From PLOWO2-12-38-17 sp963709355 (lineage in GTDB: Bacteria; Planctomycetota; Brocadiia; Brocadiales; Brocadiaceae), in the NCBI GenBank assembly GCA_963709355.1, contig CAVPVY010000007.1:1-11816 (forward strand): 11,816 nucleotides of DNA, written 5' to 3'. The notes beneath the pieces are model-generated. The model was not told the DNA's origin, searched no databases, and saw nothing but the letters and a program-made list of their open reading frames with translations. Both the position numbers and the translations under genes were made by a program. Position 1 is the first letter of the stretch, and every line of letters starts with the position of its first letter. Below, one piece after another: positions 1 to 7,041 of the stretch.

Positions 1-33
1 CAAGAATGGTATATTAATGTACTTCATTTCTAA

Positions 34-61
34 ACATTACATATCTCTACATTACATATCT
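34..61. repeat. Tandem 15-bp direct repeat upstream of the collagen-like gene
   Basis: ACATTACATATCT occurs at 34-46 and again at 49-61, giving a period of 15 bases, immediately before the ribosome binding site of the next gene. It may be a regulator binding site in the leader or simple slippage. Nothing else distinguishes the first 81 bases. Confidence 0.6.
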
Positions 62-81
62 TTTTTAGGAGGAGGGGTTTT

Positions 82-1239
82 ATGCGTAAACTATTTATTG
101 TTATTACATTCCTATTAGTATCTGCTCTTTATCCTACATCCAGGATAATTTTTGCTGATGATGTAGCATCACTCATCAAAGCAATCAAAGATCAAAAGAA
201 GCAAATTGAAGAACTCAAAGCAAAAATGGAAGTCATGGAATTGATTGTAGCTAAGGATGAAGGGGTTTCCCCCAATGACAGTTCGAATACTACATCAGCA
301 CTGGGGTTTAAAGAAGATAAAAAACCATCCCCTGATGAAGATTTACAAAAAGACAATAAATTGTTACACGATAAAATGGCAGAGCGTTGTGTGCCAAGAA
401 ATGTTAAATTGCAGTGTGAAACTCCAGGCACGAAGCAAATAGGTAATTTTAATATTAGTGGTATAGCACTTATTGATTACAAGATTGGAATTGGAGTAAA
501 GAATCCGCTTGCGAAACTCCATGTTGGCGGAACACCTGGAGTTGACGGTATCAAATTTCCTGATGGCTCATTACAGACTACAGCAAACATAGTGGGGCAG
601 AAAGGTGACAAAGGCGATAAAGGAGATCAGGGAATACAAGGTATTCAAGGTGACAAGGGTGAGCAAGGAACACAAGGTGTTCAAGGCGTACAAGGTGAAC
701 AGGGAATACCAGGTGAGAAGGGTGAGAAGGGTGACCAAGGAATGCAGGGTATACAAGGAGTTAAAGGTGATAAGGGTGATCCTGGGGTTGTAGCTTCACT
801 TGATAACATTCCTAGCAGAATTGCAGGTGATCCTGGTATTGTTAGTGGTGATTGGGCGCCAATACCTTATACAGATGCTTCCAATACAACAGATGGTGAT
901 TATTCTACTTTTGCTTACGGAAGCGCAACAGGAGATGGTTCTGACAGTACTAAAAGAGCCTATGTAACATGGGACATGGGTACGGTTTTTGATATTTCCA
1001 TAGTTACAGTAAAAGCTGAAATTTTTGGTTCAGTTAAAGGAAATTTGAGGATGCAGGGAAGCCAAGATAATGTAAATTGGTGGAATCTGGAATATCCCAT
1101 ATTAGTTGCAAATAATACGTTACCTAAAACAGAACAAACTTTTTTTGAAAAATCCCGTATTCGATATATTCGATTTTGGTATCAAACATCTGAGAGCGAC
1201 CCTTCAAACATACGCATTTACGAAATAAAAGTCAGGTAG
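82..1239 (+). CDS. Secreted collagen-like repeat protein with coiled coil and discoidin-like C-terminus
   Basis: 385 residues. The ATG follows a very strong ribosome binding site, AGGAGGAGGGG, at 67-77. Residues 1-25 form a Sec signal peptide (basic n-region, hydrophobic core, likely cut after Ala25). Residues 28-59 look like a coiled coil, followed by an acidic/polar linker and a Cys pair (103, 112) that could form a disulfide. Residues 145-168 contain the motif KLHVGG..GVDGIKFPDGSLQTT, known from tail-fibre and adhesin-like proteins of environmental bacteria. Residues 172-234 are 21 uninterrupted Gly-X-Y triplets, rich in GDK, GIQ and GEK. Residues about 263-385 resemble an F5/8 type C (discoidin) fold, with the start motif NTTDGDYSTF and the C-terminal RYIRFW. 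The inferred role is a trimeric surface stalk with a carbohydrate- or surface-binding head. The partner or ligand is unknown. No clear terminator follows. Domain calls come from sequence patterns only. Confidence 0.9.
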   Translation: MRKLFIVITFLLVSALYPTSRIIFADDVASLIKAIKDQKKQIEELKAKMEVMELIVAKDEGVSPNDSSNTTSALGFKEDKKPSPDEDLQKDNKLLHDKMAERCVPRNVKLQCETPGTKQIGNFNISGIALIDYKIGIGVKNPLAKLHVGGTPGVDGIKFPDGSLQTTANIVGQKGDKGDKGDQGIQGIQGDKGEQGTQGVQGVQGEQGIPGEKGEKGDQGMQGIQGVKGDKGDPGVVASLDNIPSRIAGDPGIVSGDWAPIPYTDASNTTDGDYSTFAYGSATGDGSDSTKRAYVTWDMGTVFDISIVTVKAEIFGSVKGNLRMQGSQDNVNWWNLEYPILVANNTLPKTEQTFFEKSRIRYIRFWYQTSESDPSNIRIYEIKVR

Positions 1240-1266
1240 TCACGAATAACAGACAGAAGATAACAC

Positions 1267-1481
1267 ATGAAAGTAATAGCATTCATTAATAGCAAGGGAT
1301 GGTTCCATCATCCCAGAATCTACAACCATTGCCCTCCTTGATAGTGGATGGGGAAGCTCCGCAATATGCCGAAAATGTAAATTTGGGAATGTCATATATT
1401 GAATATCTGGAAATGGTAACTAAGCAAGAAAATGAAGAAATAAAATCTGTAGAAGTAAACTATTCAGTTGATGATTTATAA
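1267..1481 (+). pseudogene. Possible eroded small gene, three-frame remnant
   Basis: An ATG at 1267 opens MKVIAFINSK, then the frame runs into unlikely residues and stops at 1339-1341. From about 1298 another frame reads DGSIIPESTTIALLDSG. From about 1350 the third frame reads EAPQYAENVNLGMSYIEYLE and continues to a stop at 1479-1481. The three segments look protein-like one after another, which suggests a gene of about 65-70 residues broken by two indels. As an intact alternative, the third frame alone has an ATG at 1299 and gives 60 residues, but it lacks a well-placed ribosome binding site. I recognise no family. The opening resembles the start of ParA-type ATPases, but no GKT P-loop follows. 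Confidence 0.35.
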
Positions 1482-1509
1482 TATTCACCCCACAAACCAT
1501 TGACAATAA

Positions 1510-1563
1510 CGACAAAAGTCTAGTGAAAGCTTAGGAAGCAACATAAAGGCTTGTTGAAAGGAG
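1510..1563 (+). promoter_or_regulatory. Structured leader of the 1571 gene, sharing a 13-mer with the 7874 leader
   Basis: CGACAAAAGTCTA at 1510-1522 contains the small hairpin GAC-AAAA-GTC. It is followed by GCTT-AGG-AAGC at 1529-1539 and CAAC...GTTG, which ends just before the ribosome binding site AAGGAG (1558-1563). The same 13-mer, followed by a similar TAGGAAG, lies upstream of the 7874 gene. The repeat is directly visible. A cis-regulatory RNA or DNA operator role is inference. Confidence 0.4.
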
Positions 1564-1570
1564 AAATAAT

Positions 1571-1951
1571 ATGTCACATTACATCTTTACATGGTTATGT
1601 GGTGGCATGGCCTTTCGCGCAGTTGCGCGAACACATGAAATGCTCAAGCCAGAGGACTTTATAAGTCGCCCTCAATTTCTTAACGAGAGCCGCATAGCTC
1701 CTGTTCTTGTCACCGTCGCATTCTTTGGCGTACTTGCCGCATCCGCTCTTTCGGGCTGGCACCATTCGAGTATTGTCGGTGTTGTACTTCACCCCGTCCA
1801 AGTTTTTTGCGCAAGCAGTCTTTTGGATATGGCAATCACAAAAGGTTTGCCTCTAAGGTTGCAATACTCATTTTTTTTTAATCCTATTGTTCATCTGTAC
1901 GTGTTACCATGGATTTACATTGTTGGAGTTGTTATCAAGACTGTAGTGTGA
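1571..1951 (+). CDS. Small integral membrane protein of unknown function
   Basis: 126 residues. The ATG is 7 bases after AAGGAG (1558-1563), which decides the start. The first 40 residues are amphipathic and carry several basic residues (RAVARTHEMLKPEDF). Predicted membrane segments lie at about 42-62, 66-85 and 100-124, and His residues sit at positions 64, 65, 74 and 108. I do not recognise the family. The first half of the gene has visibly more G and C (for example around 1600-1630 and 1720-1800) than its AT-rich neighbours, which could mean a separate origin. It is preceded by the short structured leader at 1510-1563, so it may be regulated on its own. It is followed by about 155 bases without a gene. 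Confidence 0.7.
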   Translation: MSHYIFTWLCGGMAFRAVARTHEMLKPEDFISRPQFLNESRIAPVLVTVAFFGVLAASALSGWHHSSIVGVVLHPVQVFCASSLLDMAITKGLPLRLQYSFFFNPIVHLYVLPWIYIVGVVIKTVV

Positions 1952-1987
1952 ACACTTCCAACAAATCACTGTATCCAACTAAAAAGC

Positions 1988-2041
1988 TAATACTTTTATC
2001 CGGCTGAGTTCCAGCTTTAACAAGTAATTGAATAAGTATTA
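1988..2041. other. Nested inverted repeat between the 1571 and 2109 genes
   Basis: TAATACTT at 1988-1995 pairs with AAGTATTA at 2034-2041 and encloses the small hairpin GCTG-AGTTC-CAGC. There is no T-run after the outer stem, so it is not a standard terminator. The remaining AT-rich bases up to 2108 may contain the promoter of the 2109 gene, but no clear -35/-10 pair stands out. Confidence 0.3.
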
Positions 2042-2108
2042 ATAACACACAAATTATATAGTAAATATAAAAAGTTTATATGAAAAAAATGAAACCGGGG
2101 AATAGTTT

Positions 2109-2519
2109 ATGGGATTAATAAACTTTTTAGTTCATAAAAAAATGAAAAAAGAAGCTAAGAGACTTGCAAAGTGGGCGTTGAAGGTGTACCCAGAAACAAA
2201 GGCAAAAATGCCAGAAGCAGCAGAAAAGGATATAATAAAAGCTATGACTTTTACTGATGATAATTTGGTAAAATTTAAGCAAAAGACAAGGGATATGATA
2301 GATATATGCTGTAAAACTGTCAATGGGCTTTGCTATATCCTGGCGTTTGAAGGAAATTTTAAAGGATTTATGAATTCACGTTTATTGCAGTTTACGACCT
2401 ATATGGATAAAGAGCTTATTGATGCTGGCTTTCCAAAACAATCCCTAGAGCAAAAGGGAGAAATTCTAAAGAGTCTAGGCCTTGCATTACCTCGTTGGCG
2501 TGAGATAACTGGAGATTAA
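2109..2519 (+). CDS. Hypothetical soluble helical protein
   Basis: 136 residues. The ATG is 8 bases after GGGG (2097-2100), a modest ribosome binding site. The N-terminal third is strongly basic and helical (repeated Lys/Arg at residues 10-35), followed by an acidic helix and a central segment with two adjacent cysteines (DICCK, near residue 68). The C-terminus ends in LPRWREITGD. No signal peptide or membrane segment is apparent, so it is probably cytoplasmic. I recognise no family. It stands alone between gaps of about 155 and 215 bases, so an operon with its neighbours is not obvious. The length and even codon use support a real gene, but the function is unknown. Confidence 0.7.
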   Translation: MGLINFLVHKKMKKEAKRLAKWALKVYPETKAKMPEAAEKDIIKAMTFTDDNLVKFKQKTRDMIDICCKTVNGLCYILAFEGNFKGFMNSRLLQFTTYMDKELIDAGFPKQSLEQKGEILKSLGLALPRWREITGD

Positions 2520-2520
2520 A

Positions 2521-2667
2521 ACATCACGTGGATATTGTGGAAAATACACAGTTATTAAAGATAGATTTTTAAGTACCTCAGATGAAAGGAATGAAACAAT
2601 ATTCTACACTTTTTTCAAAACAATACAGAAACCGATGAGGCATATAGAAGAAACACTTTCAAAGTAG
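2521..2667 (+). pseudogene. Possible gene fragment without a start codon
   Basis: The frame beginning at ACA 2521 stays open for 48 codons to TAG at 2665-2667 and reads like protein (for example DRFLSTSDERNETIFYTFFK). It has no ATG, GTG or TTG start with a ribosome binding site. It could be the tail of a lost gene or a chance open frame. The rest of the 2520-2735 gap shows no RNA gene or terminator. Confidence 0.25.
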
Positions 2668-2735
2668 GCAGAGAAATTCTCAACTTACGCAATAAACATA
2701 TTATCAATTTACCTTAGTTTAAGAAGGGTATAAAA

Positions 2736-3023
2736 ATGCCGATTGCTATAATTTATATTGTTGTAGCAATGTTATTTATTAGTGTAGCACCTTTGCCATA
2801 CGGATATTATACACTCCTCCGGTTGGTGGTATGTGGTGTATTTGGATATTCAGCCTACATTGCTTACACAAGAAACAGCAAAAGCCTCCCATGGATTTAT
2901 GGTTTTATGGCAGTGCTGTTCAATCCAATTATTAAGATTAATCTACCAAAAGAGTATTGGGTTGTAGTTGATGTGGTAGCTGGAATTCTTTTACTAGTAA
3001 CCAAAGATAGAATTAAATGTTGA
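2736..3023 (+). CDS. Small four-helix membrane protein, DUF6804-like
   Basis: 95 residues. The ATG follows GAAGGG (2723-2728) by 7 bases. There are four hydrophobic segments at about 2-17, 22-43, 51-65 and 74-88. The pattern LPYGYYTLLRLVVCG followed by WIYGFMAVLFNPI and a final hydrophobic helix resembles the small uncharacterised DUF6804 membrane family, where a PYGYY-LLR motif and an FNP motif recur. The name is from memory and has not been checked by a search. The length fits that family. No function is known. It would sit in the inner membrane. It is followed by an eroded-looking reading frame in the same phase. Confidence 0.7.
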   Translation: MPIAIIYIVVAMLFISVAPLPYGYYTLLRLVVCGVFGYSAYIAYTRNSKSLPWIYGFMAVLFNPIIKINLPKEYWVVVDVVAGILLLVTKDRIKC

Positions 3024-3029
3024 TTCTAA

Positions 3030-3209
3030 GAAATTAATAATATCACTAAAGGAAATATATTACAGAAGTTAAACAAGCCGGATCCTCAACGTGCAAAGGT
3101 TAGGGCGGATTATAGGAAGTGGTTCCCCAGTCGGTCACATCCTTATAGAACAGATATAATAACCTAGAAGGATAGAATTCAGTATTTATTGCAGAAATAT
3201 AAAAAATAA
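3030..3209 (+). pseudogene. Small gene remnant with an in-frame stop
   Basis: The frame from 3030 reads a basic, protein-like sequence (KGNILQKLNKPDPQR, then RADYRKWFPSRSHPYRTDI) to TAG at 3165-3167. It then continues in the same frame as KDRIQYLLQKYKK to TAA at 3207-3209. No ATG starts it. An ATC at 3042 followed by ACTAAA could be a mutated start codon. The continuity across the TAG suggests a decayed gene of about 55 residues. The family is unknown. Confidence 0.35.
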
Positions 3210-3213
3210 TGTT

Positions 3214-3240
3214 ATGAAAAAAGGACTCAAAGCATGTTAA
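3214..3240 (+). other. Possible 8-residue leader peptide overlapping the next start
   Basis: ATG at 3214 encodes MKKGLKAC and stops at TAA 3238-3240, so its end overlaps the ATG at 3234. It contains the ribosome binding site of the next gene. It may be a chance frame. If translated, it would couple initiation at 3234. Confidence 0.15.
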
Positions 3241-4424
3241 GTATCACCATTATTGTTTTTATCCTTATCGGTTTGATAGTACATCGCCACTTGACCGCAT
3301 TTTGGGAGCAAGGGATGCTACCATATTCGATGGGATTTCTATTATTTGCTAACTCTTTTGCATTAATTTATCTTGTGAGCTTCATCTGGATGTTTGGAAT
3401 AATAGGAGGAATTGTTGTCGCACTCTTGTGTTATCTGCAGGTCGTATATTGCGCTGGACTATGGGTATTTCTTCTGCCCGTACTTATCAGTTGGCAAAAG
3501 AGCCTTGATAATTTCACAATTCCAAAAGTCAATCCTTTGGTTTGTGGGAGGTTTTCATTTTTAGTAATAATTGTTGCGATTCTTACTGTAATAAATTTTT
3601 TCGCTTCTCCGTATAAATCTATGTGGGAACTAATGGGGGAGAATGTTTGGACGCATATTCTAATATTTATTGGTATCCTTGTAATAGGTAATGTCGGAAG
3701 AGTAGCCGTCTTGCCTAAATTTACGAAGAAAGCGGTTGAAAACAATTTACCTTCAACTCAAAGTGAAATAAAACCGCCTACATTTTACAAAGAGAAACTA
3801 AAAGAAACGAAGAAGAGGGGGAAATATGGATGGATGTGGATATTATTTGGTTTACTTTGTGTGTATTTTATTGGCATGCTAGTGGTGACTAAAGATATCA
3901 AATCGTCGAAACTAAAATTGATAGAAAGACAAACTGTAATGGTTCATAAACAACCAACAGAAAGACTTGAAGAGGGATATCCACAAAAACATTTTCTAAG
4001 TGACAAACAAATGAAAATCCCACTCCATTATATAGTACTTGGCGAAATGGCTGAACTTAGCGCTTGCATTGTATTCCATCTCCCCAAAGTAACAATCTTT
4101 ACCACCATTGGTATAATTCCTTTTCTATACTTTAAAAGAACTCGTCATTGGCAAATGCCCGTTTATATATTGTTTGCTGTAAGTGGTTGGTTTTATGGAA
4201 TAAGTATAGCAGGATTGTTTTATTTGTATTTTTATAAAATGAATATTACAAGTCCAAGAATATTTGCCTTCGGGATACTTTTTCTTCATCTTGCGATTTT
4301 TACAAGCACTCCTGTTGTAATATTCAAATTTATAAAGAAAAATAATTGGAAACATTTTCTTTGGTTAATTTTTTTAATAACATACATATATGTAGGGATG
4401 AAAGTTTGTGATTTTATAGAATAA
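3234..4424 (+). CDS. Polytopic membrane protein of unknown function
   Basis: 396 residues. The ATG is 8 bases after AAAGGA (3220-3225). I count about ten membrane segments in two blocks. The first covers residues 2-17, 33-52, 54-86 (probably two), 107-124 and 139-155. A lysine-rich loop follows (about 162-198, with KLKETKKRGKYG), then one helix (200-218), an extramembrane loop (219-262) and a second block at about 266-283, 288-300, 308-333, 342-365 and 373-390. No transporter, enzyme or sensor motif is recognisable. The next gene starts 37 bases downstream with no terminator between, so the two are probably co-transcribed. It could be a membrane partner of the protease-like protein, but that rests on position alone. 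Confidence 0.75.
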   Translation: MLSITIIVFILIGLIVHRHLTAFWEQGMLPYSMGFLLFANSFALIYLVSFIWMFGIIGGIVVALLCYLQVVYCAGLWVFLLPVLISWQKSLDNFTIPKVNPLVCGRFSFLVIIVAILTVINFFASPYKSMWELMGENVWTHILIFIGILVIGNVGRVAVLPKFTKKAVENNLPSTQSEIKPPTFYKEKLKETKKRGKYGWMWILFGLLCVYFIGMLVVTKDIKSSKLKLIERQTVMVHKQPTERLEEGYPQKHFLSDKQMKIPLHYIVLGEMAELSACIVFHLPKVTIFTTIGIIPFLYFKRTRHWQMPVYILFAVSGWFYGISIAGLFYLYFYKMNITSPRIFAFGILFLHLAIFTSTPVVIFKFIKKNNWKHFLWLIFLITYIYVGMKVCDFIE

Positions 4425-4461
4425 GCTTATAATTTGTTAACTGTATGAAGAAGGAAGATTG

Positions 4462-6657
4462 ATGAACTATATCCGAAAACACTGGCATGGGGAGCTCTCG
4501 CTTGCTATATCATTTTGGGTTAATTTTTTTCTTATAAACGTTACTGGCGGATTGCTTTGTTCTTGGTTTTCTCAAAATTCACCAATCAAGCATCCCGTTA
4601 TTGTCGCTCGTGTGTTAGTCTTTTACATCATTTTCACGTTAGGCATAGTTCCTTGGCAAACAGTCGGTTTGTGGCGAGCTTGTAACAGACATGTGGCTGT
4701 AAATGGCAGAGCATTTTGGGCACGAACTGCACAGGTGAATGTTATTCTATCTCTTGTCGTTACTTTAGGAAGTATAATTTCATTTTGGGAGATTTATAAG
4801 GCACACTATCAAATTGGATTCGAGAAGGACACAATCACTGCTTACACGCTTACATTAAAGAATATTGATTCACTTATACATTTGGAAGGCGGACTCAGTT
4901 TTGGTGTTTCAAAAGATGTTGCAGCTTTGTTGAAAGACCACTCAGATATTAAGGGAATCATAATAGACAGCGTTGGCGGTAGGATTTACGAAGGCAGGGA
5001 ACTTTCAAAGTTGATCCTGATTTATTGTCTTGATACTTATTCGTTAAAAGGATGTTATTCTGCGAGTACAATAGCCTTTATTTCGGGGGAGAAAAGGTTT
5101 CTCGGTACAGGCGCCAATCTTGGATTTCACCAATACCGCGTGGTCGAGGGGGATCTTGATAGATTTGTGAACATGAAAAAAGAACAAGAAGAAGATTTGC
5201 GAATATTCAAGCGTAAAGGTGTCAAGAAAGAATTCCTTGAAAAGCTTTATGATACATCACATGAAGATGTATGGTATCCAACCATAGATGAACTTTTGAG
5301 TGCTGGAGTAATACATGGAGTTGTTAACCCTTCAGATTTAACACCAGTAGAATATCAAGAAAGCATTGAAGACGTAATCTTCAAAGAAATATTTCTTGAT
5401 ACTCTTGTCGGCAGAACTATTCAAAAATATGAGCCAAAAGTTTTTGAGCAAATCATAACTGATATGGAGGAACAGTTCAAGAAGGGAGCTACTCGAATTG
5501 AATTGCAACAAACAGGAGCAAATCATATTAAGACATTAGCTGAGCGATTGATACCAATGTCTAGCGACGAGACGTTGATTAGATTCGTTCAGAATTTGGT
5601 TGATACATTAAGAAAGCTTGTAGAAAAAGACCCAATTCTTTGTTTGAAATACATTTATCCTCAGCAGTATGGGGCTTTTGTCTTTTCAGAATATTTATCA
5701 CATGATGAGCTAGAGTTAGCTAATGATGTGTTCAGAAATATCATTATTGATGCATATGAGAAGGAAAGCCAACCGATTGATATAGAAGCAGCCGAACTTC
5801 AAATGCAGAAGATTCTCCTTGAGCTCGGAGATGGTGTAGAATACTTTGATATTGACTTTAAAAAATTGCAGAACAGTGAAAATTATAAACGGCATTGTGA
5901 TGCCAGGATCAGGTTCTTCGACCTTATTTTGGCTGAGGATAGAAGAATTTCGGCTAATATATTGCGTTATATTTTTACTCAAAATGAATCTGATGGGAGC
6001 AAATACGATGGAGATATTGTAGATGGTAAAAAGCATGGCCACGGGACTTATACTTGGCCAGGTGGTGATATTTATGTAGGTGAGTGGAGGGATAATATGG
6101 CAACTGGTGGGTGGTATTATTCACCTGATGGTAGTAAAAAGTGGGCTTATACAGATTCACAAGGAGAGTGGAAATACCAGAGCGGTGCTGATAGAGAACA
6201 TAAACCTACTATAGAAAAACAACCAATCACCAAACATAAGCAGCAGCGTTATGAGTTAAAGGTAATTAATGGAGATAAGGTAGTCATAGATCATACCACT
6301 GGCCTGATGTGGCATCAGACTGGTTCGAGTAAAGGAATGAAATGGAAGAAAGCTAAGAAATGGGTGAAGAAACTAAATGGGGAAGGATTATTGTCTAGAG
6401 CTGAAAAAGGGTTTGCAGGATATAATGACTGGCGGTTTCCTACTGTGGAGGAGGCATCCTCATTGCTGGAATCGAGCACGAAGAATGGAATCTTATATAT
6501 TGATTCTGTCTTTGATGATGAACAAAGTATTATATGGACTGGTGATAAATTTGGTTCGGATGGAGCCCGTACCGTTGACTTTGTTTCCGGTTGCGTGAGT
6601 TGGTACAATGTCCGCAAGAGCAAATGCCACATTCGTCCAGTTCGCTCAGGAAATTGA
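4462..6657 (+). CDS. Membrane-anchored ClpP-like serine protease/MORN/DUF1566 fusion protein
   Basis: 731 residues. A TTG at 4459 also opens this frame, but the ATG at 4462 is better spaced from GAAGGAAG (4450-4457). Three membrane segments occupy about 12-35, 45-70 and 93-110. Residues 125-290 form a ClpP/crotonase-like domain of the COG3904 type. IIIDSVGGRIYEGREL matches the substrate-binding strand, Ser200 in CYSASTIAFISG is the expected nucleophile, and His223 in GFHQYR lies 23 residues later. Asp269, or less likely Asp264, is the candidate third catalytic residue. A long helical region follows. Residues 515-561 hold two MORN-like repeats (YDGDIVDGKKHGHGTY and YVGEWRDN). Residues 607-731 form a DUF1566/Lcl-like domain (DHTTGLMWH, YNDWRFPTVEEA, IRPVRSG). 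The protease domain probably acts outside the membrane, with the C-terminal modules as lectin-like or scaffold parts. This combination is unusual. Confidence 0.88.
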   Translation: MNYIRKHWHGELSLAISFWVNFFLINVTGGLLCSWFSQNSPIKHPVIVARVLVFYIIFTLGIVPWQTVGLWRACNRHVAVNGRAFWARTAQVNVILSLVVTLGSIISFWEIYKAHYQIGFEKDTITAYTLTLKNIDSLIHLEGGLSFGVSKDVAALLKDHSDIKGIIIDSVGGRIYEGRELSKLILIYCLDTYSLKGCYSASTIAFISGEKRFLGTGANLGFHQYRVVEGDLDRFVNMKKEQEEDLRIFKRKGVKKEFLEKLYDTSHEDVWYPTIDELLSAGVIHGVVNPSDLTPVEYQESIEDVIFKEIFLDTLVGRTIQKYEPKVFEQIITDMEEQFKKGATRIELQQTGANHIKTLAERLIPMSSDETLIRFVQNLVDTLRKLVEKDPILCLKYIYPQQYGAFVFSEYLSHDELELANDVFRNIIIDAYEKESQPIDIEAAELQMQKILLELGDGVEYFDIDFKKLQNSENYKRHCDARIRFFDLILAEDRRISANILRYIFTQNESDGSKYDGDIVDGKKHGHGTYTWPGGDIYVGEWRDNMATGGWYYSPDGSKKWAYTDSQGEWKYQSGADREHKPTIEKQPITKHKQQRYELKVINGDKVVIDHTTGLMWHQTGSSKGMKWKKAKKWVKKLNGEGLLSRAEKGFAGYNDWRFPTVEEASSLLESSTKNGILYIDSVFDDEQSIIWTGDKFGSDGARTVDFVSGCVSWYNVRKSKCHIRPVRSGN

Positions 6658-6890
6658 CATGGCTTGGTAATTTGAATCATTGATTGTTTTGGTTTATTCC
6701 TAACGACTTATCCACCTCAAACGATATCTCAGCAGTAAAACCTTCTAAACCGGTTTTACAGAATCAATTCTGAGACGTTCAAATTCATCATGCCATGTGT
6801 AAATTGAGAAGAAATAATTTTCCCCATTGACTTCATTTCAAAACTATGTAACATGAACTTACCTTAGAAGTCGTTACAACAAAATTCATT
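6658..6890. other. Intergenic region with nested inverted repeats
   Basis: No gene is seen. GTAAAACC (6735-6742) pairs with GGTTTTAC (6752-6759), and the outer TCTCAG (6727-6732) pairs with CTGAGA (6770-6775). An alternative hairpin is CAGAAT-CA-ATTCTG at 6759-6772. There is no T-run. TAACGACTT at 6701-6709 recurs inverted at 6868-6876 and direct at 6989-6997. The region separates the intact block from the mobile block and may hold one boundary of the element. Confidence 0.45.
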
Positions 6891-6944
6891 TGATAACAAA
6901 TAGGCTGTTAATCTTCTAGGGTTAATAGCCTTTTTTTGTTATCA
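6891..6944 (+). terminator. Strong intrinsic terminator
   Basis: A 12-bp stem with two G-T pairs (6902-6913 with 6920-6931, loop TTCTAG) is followed by seven T (6931-6937). An outer pairing of TGATAACAAA (6891-6900) with TTTGTTATCA (6935-6944) extends it. It probably ends transcription from the 4462 gene and insulates the mobile block. The outer symmetry may let it work in both directions. Confidence 0.8.
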
Positions 6945-6949
6945 AGTAC

Positions 6950-7025
6950 GCCCGTGAACCTGGTGGCAGGAGAAATCCCCACAGAAAGTAACGACTTTCT
7001 AAGGCAGGTGAACACGGGCTTTTTT
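6950..7025 (+). ncRNA. Compact three-way-junction RNA fused to a terminator-like U-run
   Basis: A complete fold can be drawn by hand. The closing stem is GCCCGTG (6950-6956) with CACGGGC (7013-7019). After an internal loop, CCTG (6959-6962) pairs with CAGG (7005-7008). Inside are two hairpins: GTGG-CA-GG/CC-CCAC (6963-6982) and AGAAAGT-AACG-ACTTTCT (6983-7000), the latter perfect with a four-base loop. Six T follow the closing stem (7020-7025), and the recombinase ATG is at 7042. This is the layout of an attenuator or riboswitch in which the closing stem is also the terminator. I cannot assign it to a known class. A 16-base stretch upstream (6862-6877) is complementary to 6988-7004, with one bulge, and could form a competing fold. 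Confidence 0.55.
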
Positions 7026-7041
7026 GTTGGGAGAGTGTGAA

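Noticed and set aside
1267..1341. Start of a ParA-type ATPase (MKVIAFINSKG)
   Set aside because: No GxxGKT motif or later ParA motif follows in any frame. A ten-residue resemblance is too short.
1510..1560. Cyclic-di-GMP-I (GEMM) riboswitch, suggested by CGACAAA
   Set aside because: The conserved second half (GACGCAAAGC and the tetraloop receptor region) is absent, and the copy at 7758 does not supply it either.
1240..3233. Integron cassette array
   Set aside because: The small genes are not followed by attC-like sites with paired RYYYAAC/GTTRRRY ends. The visible inverted repeats lack them.
6701..6876. A large integron attC site from CCTAAC...GTTAC
   Set aside because: The right box reads GTTACAA instead of GTTRRRY, the spacing is about 160 bases, and a third copy lies outside. 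A recombinase or RNA explanation fits better.
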